A stretch of DNA of 64,000 nucleotides, from positions 2,910,297 to 2,974,296 of the forward strand of contig CANTUQ010000051.1 of NCBI GenBank assembly GCA_947683425.1, given 5' to 3'. Below, one piece after another: positions 12,316 through 23,185 of the stretch. The notes beneath the pieces were generated by a model that saw nothing but the letters and a program-made list of their open reading frames with translations, did no database searches and was not told the DNA's origin. The DNA is from Excoecaria cochinchinensis. Its lineage: Eukaryota; Streptophyta; Magnoliopsida; Malpighiales; Euphorbiaceae. A program made the translations under genes and the position numbers. The first letter of the stretch is position 1. Each line of letters starts with the position of its first letter.

Positions 12316-13880
12316 ATGGCAGAAGAGACCAGAGCTTTGACCACTCAAGAACTTGCTAGGAGACTAGAGAACTTTTAACAGAGGATGTTAGATATGATGG
12401 GCACCATGGCTGACAGGATTGCTCATCCCCCTGCTCCACAAGCACCTATTGCTCCACAGCCACCTGTAGCTCCACAACCACCGGCAGTCCCTCCTCGGGG
12501 GCAAGTCGAACCACCTATTGGCGGGGAGGCTCCCCTCATTGGTAATGCTGCCGGTCAACCAATCAATGAGCACAGAGCTGCTGAGCCTATTGAGCCAAGA
12601 AGGGAAAGGATCCCCAATCCCAATGAGGATTTCGTAATGAAGGAGGAAGATGAAGAGGGAATAGCACCTCAAGTTATGAGGGCCAGAGCACCCAGGGTAG
12701 AAGATGAGGCAATAAGAGGGATGAGACAGCAAATTGAGATGATCACCCTCATGTTATCAGTTGGGAAGGGGGTCAACCCTGAAGATAGAGATCTGGGGGA
12801 TGAAGAGCTGCTACCCCAAAGGTTTAAGATGCCTGAGCTGACGAAGTTCAATGGTACTTCGGACCCATCTGCACACATCAAGCATATACCTTGGTGATGA
12901 AAGGCACAAGGTTGAGCAAAAAGCAGAAGGTAGAATATTTCTGCCTCAGTCTGGTGGGTCCGGCAGTAGACTGGTATCACGGGTTGGACAGGAGATCCAA
13001 TGAGGATTGGGAACTTTTGATTGAAGAATTTATGAGGCAATACGACTGCATCACAAGAATAGAGGTCACCTTAAAAGACCTCAAACTTTTGCAGCAAAGA
13101 AGTGATGAATCATTCCATGAATACCTCACTAGATGGAGGAATAGGGTAATGGAGATGAAATGAAAGCTGATACTGTTGACCAAATCAGGCTATTTATCAG
13201 GAACTCCTGCCCTTACTTGAGGGACTTACTTAGGTTTAAGGGGCTTAGAGATTGGGAGTCACTTAAAGACATTGCAGTAGAGGCTGAAGGGGCTTACCTA
13301 GCAAAGAAAGCAAGCTAAAATAACTTTGCTGGGAAAGGTTATGGGAACCAGTCAGGGTATAAATCAGGTGGTGCCGGAAGCAGTAATAACAGAAATAGTA
13401 AGACAGCCGAGGTTTTAGCTACCGAGGTTAGACAGGCTCAGAGGTACTACTCTAATTTAGGCTGCTCTCTATCCTGGGTACTGGAGAGACTGATGAAGGA
13501 GGGTAAGCTACAACCTTTGACGCCTAGGACAGCCATGAATCAAGGATAGCCGGGGCACAGAGAAGACCAATATTGCCCCTACCACTAACACACTGGGCAC
13601 CTGACAGATTATTGCCAAACTTTAAGGAACAAGATCCAAGATCTTATCGACTCCAAATAAATTATGGATCCTGAAAAGAGAGAGAAGAAGAAGGTAAGGT
13701 TATAATGCAGTCCCCCCACCATATACATGATCGGGTCTGGTCTACTCGGGTGGCATGTTTTGCAAGAGTTGTAAGAAGATGAATACATCGCTGTCACCCA
13801 TCAAGAGATGATTGAAGAAGGGATCTCCATGGCGGCAGTAGATTGATAATCCACTAATGAGAGTGGAGAAGAACATTATG
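12316..13880 (+). pseudogene. Element B gag (decayed)
   Basis: ATG at 12316 gives MAEETRALTTQELARRL, matching the start region of A gag, with TAA at 12376 soon after. Open pieces follow at 12385-12897 (Pro/Ala-rich, then LPQRFKMPELTKFNGTSDPSAH) and 12891-13163 (VEYFCLSLVGPAVDWYHGL, LTRWRNRVMEMK: the gag core). A zinc-knuckle remnant and LIDSK-like end lie near 13560-13670. At least two frameshifts and several stops are present. The polyprotein breaks off near 13880. Confidence 0.8.
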
Positions 13881-13989
13881 TTTTTTTAGATGCTTTATTT
13901 CTTTTTAATTCAAGAACTCCTTATGACAGTTTAGTTATTTTAATATGATGAACATTTCTATTTATTTGTATGGTATTTTTTAATGATTT

Positions 13990-14208
13990 CATTTTCTATG
14001 ATCATGATGCATTCATTCATTTTTGACATTAACCCAATTAATACGACTCCATCTAATCTCGAAACTTTGGGGAATCCAACAAAATCTTTATAACATCTGA
14101 TATAACTCTTGAAGAGAGGATAATTTTGAGAGATATAAAATAAAATAAAAAAATAGCCTTTGCTTGGACCTGGTATGATATGCTAAAGATTGACAAGGAC
14201 ATTCTTGA
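13990..14208 (+). pseudogene. Element B pre-RT linker remnant
   Basis: Nucleotide similarity to A at about 4240-4440 (the linker before RT: the segment before EERKNFERI, then FAWTW/MPGID). Gag sequence joins this piece at about 13880-13990 after a deletion of protease and G-patch. RT itself is lost after 14208. Confidence 0.6.
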
Positions 14209-15585
14209 GACCAACGCTACTTCCACGTGCCAACATGGCGACGAACCGAATTTTGAAAGCCATTCCTTTGCACCCCCAACATCTGGGTTGCATATGGTGC
14301 TGCCAAATAAAATCAAACCCCGAGAGCTACACCAGAAGTTGGACGAATAAAACTCAGGACCTTCACGAGAAACATATAATTCGTTATAACCAAATTGTGT
14401 GACCCATTTCCTCACAACCATTTGAAATATGTACCCTAAAATCAATCAAGATTGACCTTTAACCATCCGGGACCCTTACAACAAAATTTAGTAGGACAGC
14501 TCTTTACCTTTCAACCAAAAAAAAAGAGAGAAAAGAAGAGAGAAAAACGTACGCACAAAAAAAAAACAAAAAAAAAGAGAGAAAAGAAAAAACATACAAA
14601 AAAAAAACCATAATCTTTGCCCTAGATCATCAGAGCCTAACCTGTCCCCAATCTCAGCCATTGAAAACCATTTCAGAATTTGAACCACCAAAGCCAATAA
14701 AAGCGAAGTGTGAGATTTCACATCTAAGCCCCAAATAAGGAACCCATCACCTAAATCGGTCTGCACAAGGGCTAAGAACAAAACTTTGATACAAAAAAGA
14801 ACCACTCTCAGAAGTAGCAGCCTCCCCTATTAGCGAAGACGGAGGCAAGTTCAATCAACACCGATGTACTAAAGGAAGGTTCATGGCAAAGGCTAAAAAT
14901 GAAAAGGAGAGAAAATATTCAATTAAGAAAACCTACGAGGGCTGATTGATAACATGAGTTTGATGCTCTCAAGATCTATCCTGAGATTAGATGAAGTCTC
15001 ATATTTTTTGAGTCAATGCCCAATAGTGATCATACGTTATGAAATCAGATTGAAATATATGCATATATGCAATATTATTGATGTGACCAGAGCAGTTCAT
15101 CTTGCATACTCAAAGCTGTTTGGGTCCGGCGAAGAATCAACGCATTGGTACTATCTTCCCTCCAGTGCTCTATCCACTCGTGCACTTCAGTCAACTCATC
15201 TTGTTTAAAAAAAGAAAAAGAAAAAGAAAAAAGAAAGCTATTAGAGATGAAAACAGTAACTAGCACTCTAAGCAAAAGTTAGGCCAAAGGGCAGGATGAA
15301 AACTTAAGAACAGGCAGTCTGTCCTCAAAAAAAAAGAAAATGAATAAAAGCCACTGGATTGGGTTGGGTCCATTCCAAGCAAAATATAAGGAGCAGGGTT
15401 ATGTGAAAATCCGAAAGGACGCATTTTTCTTGCATATTCGATTTTCTAGTTTTGTAGTAAGAAAGATTCAATGCGAACACCGATAAAAGGCGAGTGAAGA
15501 CATCAATCCAAACATCAGATCCAAACAAACAACCAAACACCTCCCAGGGGGCAATCAACCAAAGGGCTCATAGACAGCACCACTT
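14209..15585 (+). other. Element B 3' internal region, no recognisable gene
   Basis: No ORF here resembles a known domain. The stretch holds an A/G-rich low-complexity tract (14510-14610) and a second one at 15207-15236. It lies between the pol remnant and the tandem array, where Tat elements have non-coding or accessory-ORF sequence. Short ORFs have no support. Confidence 0.5.
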
Positions 15586-15916
15586 CAGAAGAGTTTGCAC
15601 GATGGCGGCACTACCATTCTACGGAAGGTTTGCACGACCACAGTACTACTGCATCGAACTTCAGAAGAGTTTGCACGATGGCGGCACTACCATTCTACGG
15701 AAGGTTTGCACGACCACGGTACTACTGCTTTGAATCTCAGAAGAGTTTGCACGATGGCGGCACTACCATTCTACGGAAGGTTTGCACGACAACGGTACTA
15801 CTGCTTCGAATCTCAGAAGAGTTTGCACGATGGATGCACCACCATTCTACGGAAGGTTTGCACGACCAGGGTATTACTGCTTCGAATCTCAGAAGAGTTT
15901 GCACAATGGCGGCACT
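15586..15916 (+). repeat. 76-bp tandem array, first segment
   Basis: About 4.3 copies of a 76-bp unit starting agtttgcacgatggcggcac. Each unit has two diverged halves beginning gtttgcacga. The array is interrupted at 15916 by the Tekay element and resumes at 25628. Confidence 0.95.
15912..15916 (+). repeat. Left target-site duplication of the Tekay element
   Basis: GCACT here and at 25623-25627, directly flanking the LTR ends. Confidence 0.95.
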
Positions 15917-18433
15917 TGTCACACCCCGTTTGCCCCCTAGTAGAATGAGCTTGTCTGTGTGAGCATGCATTTGTATGTGTTCAGCATATCATAAGGGTAT
16001 TTTGGTAAAAATGCATGTTTTTGGGTTTTGTTAGTATGTGGGTGCATATATATGGCATTAGGGTGTGAATTATTTGGGTAACAGTTGTGTGCAATTGAGC
16101 ATATCATTTTATGGTGTTTTAAGTTGGGATATGCTTGTGTGTGTGTGTTCATACCATTGTAGGGTGTGCATTAGTTGGGAGTGTATTAGGTGTGTGTAGT
16201 GCATGTTAGTTTGGTGTGAGTGGTTAGCTTCACCAATAGGAAATGGACACATGCTTAGGGCAAAGAAAAGAAAAAGAAAAAGGAAAGGAAGAAAGGAAAT
16301 TGGCAGATTCACGTTTCCTTCTTCACTCACCTTCTTCTTCTTCATTTTCTTCATTCTAAGAACTGTATTGAGGATTCAAGACTTTATTGGTGAAGTTAAT
16401 CATCTCTTTGCATCTTCTTTGGTAAGTAATTGTATCTTTCTCATTTTGTTCTCCCATTTGTTTCATCTTCTTCTTCTTTGGGTTTAGATTTAACTTAGGG
16501 TTTTTATTTTGGTTGTTCTTGGTGTGTTGATTGTTAGTTGATCTCCCTCGCGATCCAAGTGGCAAGGAAATTGCTGGACCTAGTGGAGCTAAGTGATTGA
16601 AGCTTAGAATCTCAGGTTTGGGATTTTTGCTTATGGATTGTGCTTGATTTGAACTTACTGTAAATTTCTAGGGTTTATGTTCTTGAATGTGGTTATGTAT
16701 GATTTTGGTTATGATGAGTGTTGAATTAAGTTGTCTATATGTTATTTTGATTCTTGAATGATCTTCTGGAAGGTAAGAACTGATTTGTGTGATTTTGATT
16801 CAAGTTTGGAGTTGATTTCTGTGTTCTGGGAAAATTCTGGAAAACTGGAAAATCGTGTTACTGTAGAAAATTCCCGTTTTGCTGTGTCTATCGCGGGACT
16901 ACCCAAGAAGAGAGGCAAGTCACGAGACGTGACTCCCATTCACGACTCGTGACCTGCCAGAAGGAAGCTAGTCACGAGTTGTGACTGCCTGTCACAACTC
17001 GTGACCAGCCATGAGGAAGGCAGTCACGACTCGTGACCGGCCTGAGACAGTCACGCGTGACCAGCCCTAATGAAGCCAGTCACGAGATGTGACTCCCAGT
17101 CACGACTCGTGACCAGCGAGAGACAGAGGCATGTCACGTCGCGTGACCAGCAAAGGAGGAAGCCAGTCACGAGACGTGACTCCCAGTCACGACTCGTGAC
17201 CAGCCTTGTGAGGAGGCCAGTCACGAGTTGTGATGCCAGTCACAACTCGTGACCAGCCGACCTCGTCGGTCACCCCGTTCGGCCCATTTTCGGAAATTTC
17301 CCAGTTTTAACTCAAAAATGAATTCTGTAATTCTTCCGAATGGACTTATATTGCTGTATGATGCATGTCATACTTTTATATGCTTTGATATGAGTGATAC
17401 CAGGATTCTTCACATGAATTATATGTTATATTCTGAAATATGATTTGAATGACGCATAACCTGCTAGAGTCAAGTAAGTGGATAGTTAGGCATGCCTAAT
17501 AGAGTCTTTTAGCTGCAGCCCTTTGTTTCGTTTGGACCCCGATCAGGTCCCCGTTTGGTTCCTCGCGAACCCTTTATGTATAAGGATCTTGTTTAAGGTC
17601 CCTTTTGAAAATGATTTGTGAAAGTTAAAAGTATATTGATTTTCTCGATTCGTACCCGTAAGGTACTGTCTGTAATCGGCTCGTACCCGTAAAGTACTGT
17701 CTGTACACTCGTTATCCACTACCCAGAGTCAGCAGGTGTTCTTTTTGTGTTCGATTAGTTTGCTCTACTCCTATGACTATATATATATGTAATATCTGTA
17801 TGAGTATATTGATGAAATGTATGTTCAACTATGATGGATATGGATATGAATTTGAGATACAGAATGTATGGCTGTTAATTGTGAGCATGTTCTTATGAAC
17901 TATGTTATGAGCTATTGCATTTTGCCATTGTGGATGTGTTATGCCTTGACGACCATTGTGAATGGCTGTTCATATTTTATGTGTGTTTCCCCACTAAGCG
18001 TTTATCGCTTAGCACGGTGTTTTTACCCGTGCAGGTGCGGAAGGAGTTTTGCTTTGAGAGAGTCGCCGCCGGCAAGCCAACATAGAAGGTTTTAGTGTAG
18101 GGCTCAGTTTTGTAATCTGTAATGATTCTTTTTGTATTGAACTCTCCTGTATCAGTTTTGTTATAGCTTCCGCTCTTGTATGTATATTTTTGGTTATGTA
18201 ATATCTTTTGTATCAGCTAGTTGATTAGAACATTATTGTAATGCTTTGTTATATTAATGTATGATCAGCTATTGCTTTCTTTTCCTTAAAGTTTTTAATT
18301 ATTTCATATTTCTGTATGTATGTTATGAATGAGTGTATGATTTGCTTTGTATTTGTTTGGTAACACCTTGACTCATACGGCATCTCAATCCTTATCGGAT
18401 GGGATCGCCTACATATGGGAAGGGGGTGTTACA
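15917..18433 (+). repeat. Tekay 5' LTR
   Basis: 2,517 bp, TGTCACACCCC to GGGGGTGTTACA. It carries a palindrome-rich minisatellite (16919-17254) and a hairpin CTAAGCG-tttat-CGCTTAG at 17994-18012. Confidence 0.95.
16919..17254 (+). repeat. Palindromic minisatellite in the Tekay 5' LTR
   Basis: Repeated gtcacgaNtcgtgac-type dyads (best form GTCACGACTCGTGAC), separated by short gc-rich spacers ending in gaccagcc. Some copies differ by CpG-type transitions (cacaactcgtg, cacgagttgtg). The 3' LTR copy lacks two repeat segments. Confidence 0.9.
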
Positions 18434-18438
18434 GTTTT

Positions 18439-18456
18439 TGGTATCAGAGCCTGGTT
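18439..18456 (+). other. Tekay primer binding site
   Basis: TGGTATCAGAGCCTGGTT, five bases after the LTR end. It matches the initiator-methionine tRNA 3' end, the usual primer of chromoviruses. Confidence 0.95.
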
Positions 18457-18548
18457 TAGGCATTTCTGGGTGTTGTTGTGTTGATTTGCTTAGACGTGTT
18501 TGTGTCTAGATCTGTGTTGGCTAATGCGGTTGTCCTCTTGTTTGTTAG

Positions 18549-19589
18549 ATGGATTCTGATTCTGCTCATGGTGCGCTTGAGGAGTCCGCAGAAAGTGTGA
18601 ATCCTCCAGCTGTAGACCCGTCTGTTTCTATTACTGTGTCGGCTCAACGTGCTAGGGCCCAGCCCGAGGCTGCTGCTATGCCTTTTGAGGCTATACTCAG
18701 ATTGCATCAGGACATGGCTCGAGTTTTGGAGAGAGTGACTGCTCCTAGAGCCCCTATTGAGAGTTTGAGAAGAGCTGGTGTTGAGGATTTTTATGGGACT
18801 GGACTAGATGAGTCTGAGTTAGCTGAGAAGTGGCTTGATAAGATAAAGAGAGCATTAAAGGAAGTCAGGTGTCCTCCCGATCAGCAAGCAGAGTGTGCTG
18901 TGGCTTTGCTTCAGGGGTCAGCTTATGAATGGTGGGAATTGGTTAGTAGGCAACCTCAGATGCCTGATCCGGTCACTCGGGATTTCTTCAGTGAGGAGTT
19001 TTCTAGGAAGTTTGTGACTCAAGCTTATAGGGATGCAAGATGGGTACAATTTCTGAGTTTGAGGCAGAGGACTTTGTCAGTTTCGGATTATGAAAAAGAG
19101 TTCAACCGGCTGTCTTGCTATGCTCCGCGTGGGGTTATGACAGATGATTTCAGATGCAAGCATTTTAAAGCGGGATTGAATGAGTCTTCGAAGATTGCCT
19201 TGATTTCTTTGATGTGTATACCTGGGATAAGTTATTATCAGATTACAGAGGCCGCCATGAGGGCAGAGAAGACGGAATCATTGCTTAGGGAGAGAGCTCA
19301 GCGAAGGAATTCAGCTAGAGGTAGTTCTTCTTCATCTTCGGGTAAGAGATCTAGACACCCGCAAGATGAGCCAGTAGCTGGTTCAGCTTCTAGAGGCAGA
19401 AGACAGGGTTCTGCAGCAGTATCTGGTTCTGGCAGAGGTGGTAGATCTGATGTTATACCTGTTTGTGCGAATTGCAGCAAGGCTCACCGGGGTGAGTGTA
19501 GGTGGCTCACTAGTGGATGTTTTAGATGTGGGAGCACCGAGCACCGTGTGGCTAGTTGTCTCCAGATGAGTGAGGATTCAGGACCTTAA
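18549..19589 (+). pseudogene. Tekay gag
   Basis: 346-residue open frame starting at ATG 18549, 93 bases after the PBS. It has the retrotransposon gag core (AECAVALLQGSAYEWWELV; FVTQAYRDARWVQFLSLRQ) and a C-terminal Arg/Ser-rich segment. A CCHC knuckle CFRCGSTEHRVASC (CX2CX4HX4C) is preceded by a second Cys cluster. The frame ends at TAA 19587. Downstream protease sequence is in the same frame, so this TAA is probably a lesion in an original gag-pol fusion. Gag itself looks intact. Confidence 0.85.
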
Positions 19590-20306
19590 TGAGGAGCTAG
19601 CAGAGTTGGATCGAATGCTTCTCAGGCTGCTAGAGGTAGAGGTAGAGGTAGAGGTCGAGGCGGTCGGCCTAGAGATGGAGCTGCTTTTGAGACTGTTAAG
19701 CGTCCTCCTCAGGTTGCCACTAGAGCTTATGCTGTAAGAGCCAGAGAGGAGCAGGATGCGCCTAATGTTGTTGCTGGTAAGTTTCTACTCCATAACACTG
19801 AATTGTATGCTCTAATTGACCCTGGTTCCACACACTCATACTTGTGCACAGATAAAATTGTTGATAAGTTGCATGTGGTTGATCAGTTAGATTATGAGAT
19901 TTGTGTGACCAGTCCATTAGGGCATAGTGTCGATGTGAGTAGAGTCTTTAGGAGTTGTCCTTTGATGGTTGAGGGAGTTGTGCTTCCAGCAGATTTGATT
20001 GAGCTACCTTTCAGAGAGTTTGATCTGATTTTGGGTATGGACTGGTTGGGTAAGCATCGGGCTATAGTTGATTGCCATAGGAAGACAGTTGTGCTACGGG
20101 ATAGATGTCAGTCTCCTGTGTTTATGATAGGTTTGGGTGCTAGTTCTTTGAATAATGTGATTTCTGCAATGCAAGCTAAGAGGTTTATCAGGAAAGGTTG
20201 TGAGGCTTTTCTAGCGGTCGTGTTGGATTCCAAGAGAGATCAAGTTCAGATTGAGGACATTCCTGTAGTGCGGGAATTTAGTGATGTGTTCCCGAGCGAG
20301 TTGCCT
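19590..20306 (+). pseudogene. Tekay protease
   Basis: Same frame as gag, beyond its TAA. After a Gly/Arg-rich stretch (RGRGRGRGRGGR, near 19633) comes the aspartic protease: LIDPGSTHSYL (about 19812-19844) in place of the usual D-S/T-G triad, and the flap/core LILGMDWLGKHRAIVDC (about 20025-20075). The frame is lost at a 1-base deletion near 20307. A Pro at the second position of the triad may impair activity, although DPG variants occur in this family. Confidence 0.8.
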
Positions 20307-21712
20307 GCTTGCCTCCTAAGAGAGAGGTCGAGTTGTCCATTGAGATTATGCCAGGTACCACACCTATTTCGAAAGCACCTTATCAGATGGCTCCTGTAGA
20401 GTTGAGGGAACTTAAGACTCAGCTACAAGAGCTATTGGATAAGGGGTTTATTCGACCTAGCATATCTCCTTGGGGAGCTCCAGTTCTGTTTGTCAAGAAG
20501 AAAGATGGATCTCTGCGGATGTGTATTGACTACAGGCAGATCAATAAGGTTACAGTGAAGAATAAGTATCCGTTGCCTAGAATTGAGGATTTGTTTGATC
20601 AGCTTCGAGGTGCAGGTGTTTTCTCCAAGATAGATCTTCGATCAGGGTATTATCAGCTTCGAGTTCAGGATACAGATGTGGTTAAGACTGCATTTCGGAC
20701 TAGGTATGGCCACTATGAGTTTCTTGTGATGCCGTTTGGTTTGACCAATGCTCCAGCGGCTTTTATGGATTTGATGAACCGTGTATTTAGGCCATACTTA
20801 GATCGATTTGTAGTAGTGTTTATTGATGATATCTTGGTGTATTCCAAGGTTGAGAGTGAGCATGAGGAGCATCTCCGATTGGTTTTGCAGATGTTGAGAG
20901 AGCACCAGTTGTTTGCCAAGCTTAGCAAGTATGATTTCTGGCTTCAAGAAGTATCATTCTTGGGTCACATTATTTCAGCTAGGGGTATTCAGGTAGATCC
21001 CGCCAAGATTGAGGCGATTGTTTATTGGAAAGCGCCTAGAGATGTTCAGGAAGTGAGGATTTTCCTTGGTTTGGCAGGTTACTACCGTCGGTTTGTTAAG
21101 GGCTTTTCTGTGATTACCGCGCCGATGACTAGATTGTTGAGGAAAGGGGTCAGATTTGAGTGGTCAGATCGATGCCAGGCTTGTTTTGATCAGTTGAAGC
21201 AGTTGCTTATTGAGGCTCCTATTCTTACTCAACCCATTTCGGGTAAAGAGTTTATCATTTATAGTGATGCTTCGGGTGTTGGCCTTGGATGTGTTTTGAT
21301 GCAAGAAGGTAAGGTTGTGGCTTATGCTTCTTGTCAGTTAAAGCCACATGAGAGGAACTATCCAACGCATGATCTTGAGTTAGCAGCTGTGATCTTTGCC
21401 TTGAAGATTTGGCGTCATTATCTTTATGGAGAAAAGTGTAGGATCTTTTTGGACCATAAGAGCTTGAAGTACTTCCTCACACAGAAAGAGTTGAACATGA
21501 GATAGCGCCGTTGGCTTCAGTTGTTTAAGGACTACGACTGCATTGTGGATTACCATCCTGGTAAGGCCAATGTAGTCGCTGATGCTTTGAGTCGGAAGTC
21601 AGTTTCAGCCTTATTCCTGAGGCGGTTCCGATGGAGATTTGATTCAGATGGGGCTTTACTTGCTCAGTTGCGTGTGAGGCCTACCTTGAGACAGAGGATT
21701 ATGGATGCTTAG
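20307..21712 (+). pseudogene. Tekay reverse transcriptase and RNase H
   Basis: Second frame. RT with LRMCIDYRQINKVT, FSKIDLRSGYYQL, VMPFGLTNAPAAF and the catalytic FIDD near 20820. RNase H begins at IIYSDASGVGLGCVLMQ (about 21256-21306). It continues with HDLELAAVIFALKIWRHYL and HPGKANVVADALSRK. Ambers at 21503 and 21710 each fit an expected CAG (R-Q-R-R-W and A-Q-R-D-D contexts). Key RT and RNase H residues visible here are present, so point lesions inactivate the frame rather than domain loss. Confidence 0.9.
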
Positions 21713-23185
21713 AGGGATGATCAGAGGCTTCAGCGGATTATGCAAGAGGTCAGATCGGGTAAGCAGTCAGAGTACTCAGTTCAGGATGAGGTGCTTATGT
21801 TCAGAGATCGCTTGTGTGTGCCAGAGTCTGAGGATTTGAGGAGACAGCTTATGAGTGAGGCATATAGTACAGTTTTGACTATGCATCCTGGCAGTGAGAA
21901 GATGTATCGGGACATGAAACAGTTTTATTGGTGGTCCGGTATGAAAAGAGACATCGTGGATTTTGTTTCCAAGTGCTTGACTTGTCAGCAGGTCAAGGCC
22001 GAGCATCAGGTTCCCTCGGGATTGCTTACGCCTTTATCCATTCCTGAGTGGAAGTGGGATAATATCGCCATGGACTTTGTTTCTGGTTTGCCTTTGACTC
22101 AGAAGAAGCATGATTCAGTTTGGGTAATAGTGGATCGGCTTATGAAGTTAGCTCACTTTCTGCCAGTTAGAGTGGACTACTCGATGGACAGATTGGCCAG
22201 TATCTATGTAGATGAGATAGTTCGGTTGCATGGTGTGCCTTTATCCATAGTTTCAGACCGGGATCCGAGGTTTACTTCCAAGTTTTGGAAAGAGTTGCAG
22301 AGAGCTTTAGGCTCTAAGTTGAACTTCAGCACAGCGTTTCATCCTCAGACAGATGGTCAGTCAGAGCGAGTCATTCAGATTCTGGAGGATATGATGAGGG
22401 CTTGTTCCTTGGATTTTTCGGGTAGTTGGGACAGATATGTATTGCTGATGGAGTTTGCCTACAACAACAGTTTTCAGTCGAGCATCGGTATGTCACCGTA
22501 TGAGGCTTTGTATGGTCGACAGTGTAGGACTCCGGTTTGTTGGACCGAGCTATCTGAGAGATCAATGATTGGGCCAGACTTGGTTAGAGACACCGAAGAT
22601 AAGATCAGAGTTGTGCAGCGGAATTTGAAGGCAGCCAAGGACCGACAAAAATCTTATGCCAACTTGAAGAGGAAAGACGTGTATTTTGAGATCGGGGACA
22701 AAGTTTTCCTTAAAGTTTCACCTTGGAGGAAAGTGCTTCGATTTGGAAAGAAAGGCAAGCTTAGTCCTCATTTCATTGGTCCTTATGAGATTTTGGCTAA
22801 GGTTGGACCTGTAGCTTATAGATTGGCGTTACCGATGGAGTTAGTAAAGTTGCACGATGTGTTCCATGTTTCGATGCTTCGCCGGTACAGATCAGATCCT
22901 TCGCATGTTCTTTCGGTTCAGGATATTCAGGTTCAGCCAGATTTTTCCTATGATGAGGAACCGCGAGCTATTCTATCCCGAGAGGTGAGGCAATTGAGAA
23001 GTAAGCAGATTCCTTTGGTAAAAGTATTGTGGATTCATCATGGAGTCGAGGAAGCGACTTGGGAACCAGAGGAGTCGATGAGAGCTCAGTATCCGCAGTT
23101 GTTCAGTTCAGGTGAGAATTTCGAGGACAAAATTCTTATTAGTAGGGGAGAGTTGTCACACCCCGTTTGCCCCCTAGTAGAATGA
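21713..23185 (+). pseudogene. Tekay integrase with chromodomain
   Basis: Integrase with HHCC zinc region MHPGSEKMYRDM ... CLTCQQ and core residues in MDFVSGLP, VSDRDPRF and HPQTDGQSERVIQ. A GPY/F module (HFIGPYEILAKVGPVAYRLALP) and a C-terminal chromodomain (about 22945-23110; VLWIHHGVEEATWEPEE) follow. The chromodomain is thought to guide insertion to modified histones. The first zinc His is expected in EAH but reads EAY (CAT to TAT, near 21861), so it is probably damaged. The frame runs on into the 3' LTR and stops at 23183. Confidence 0.9.
23141..23153 (+). other. Tekay polypurine tract
   Basis: AGTAGGGGAGAGT immediately before the 3' LTR start; expected primer site for plus-strand synthesis. 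Confidence 0.85.

Noticed and set aside
15601..15916. CRISPR-like or satellite centromere array
   Set aside because: The repeats abut with no unique spacers, and the array belongs to a retrotransposon 3' region, so it is not CRISPR. Copy number here is too low to call a satellite.
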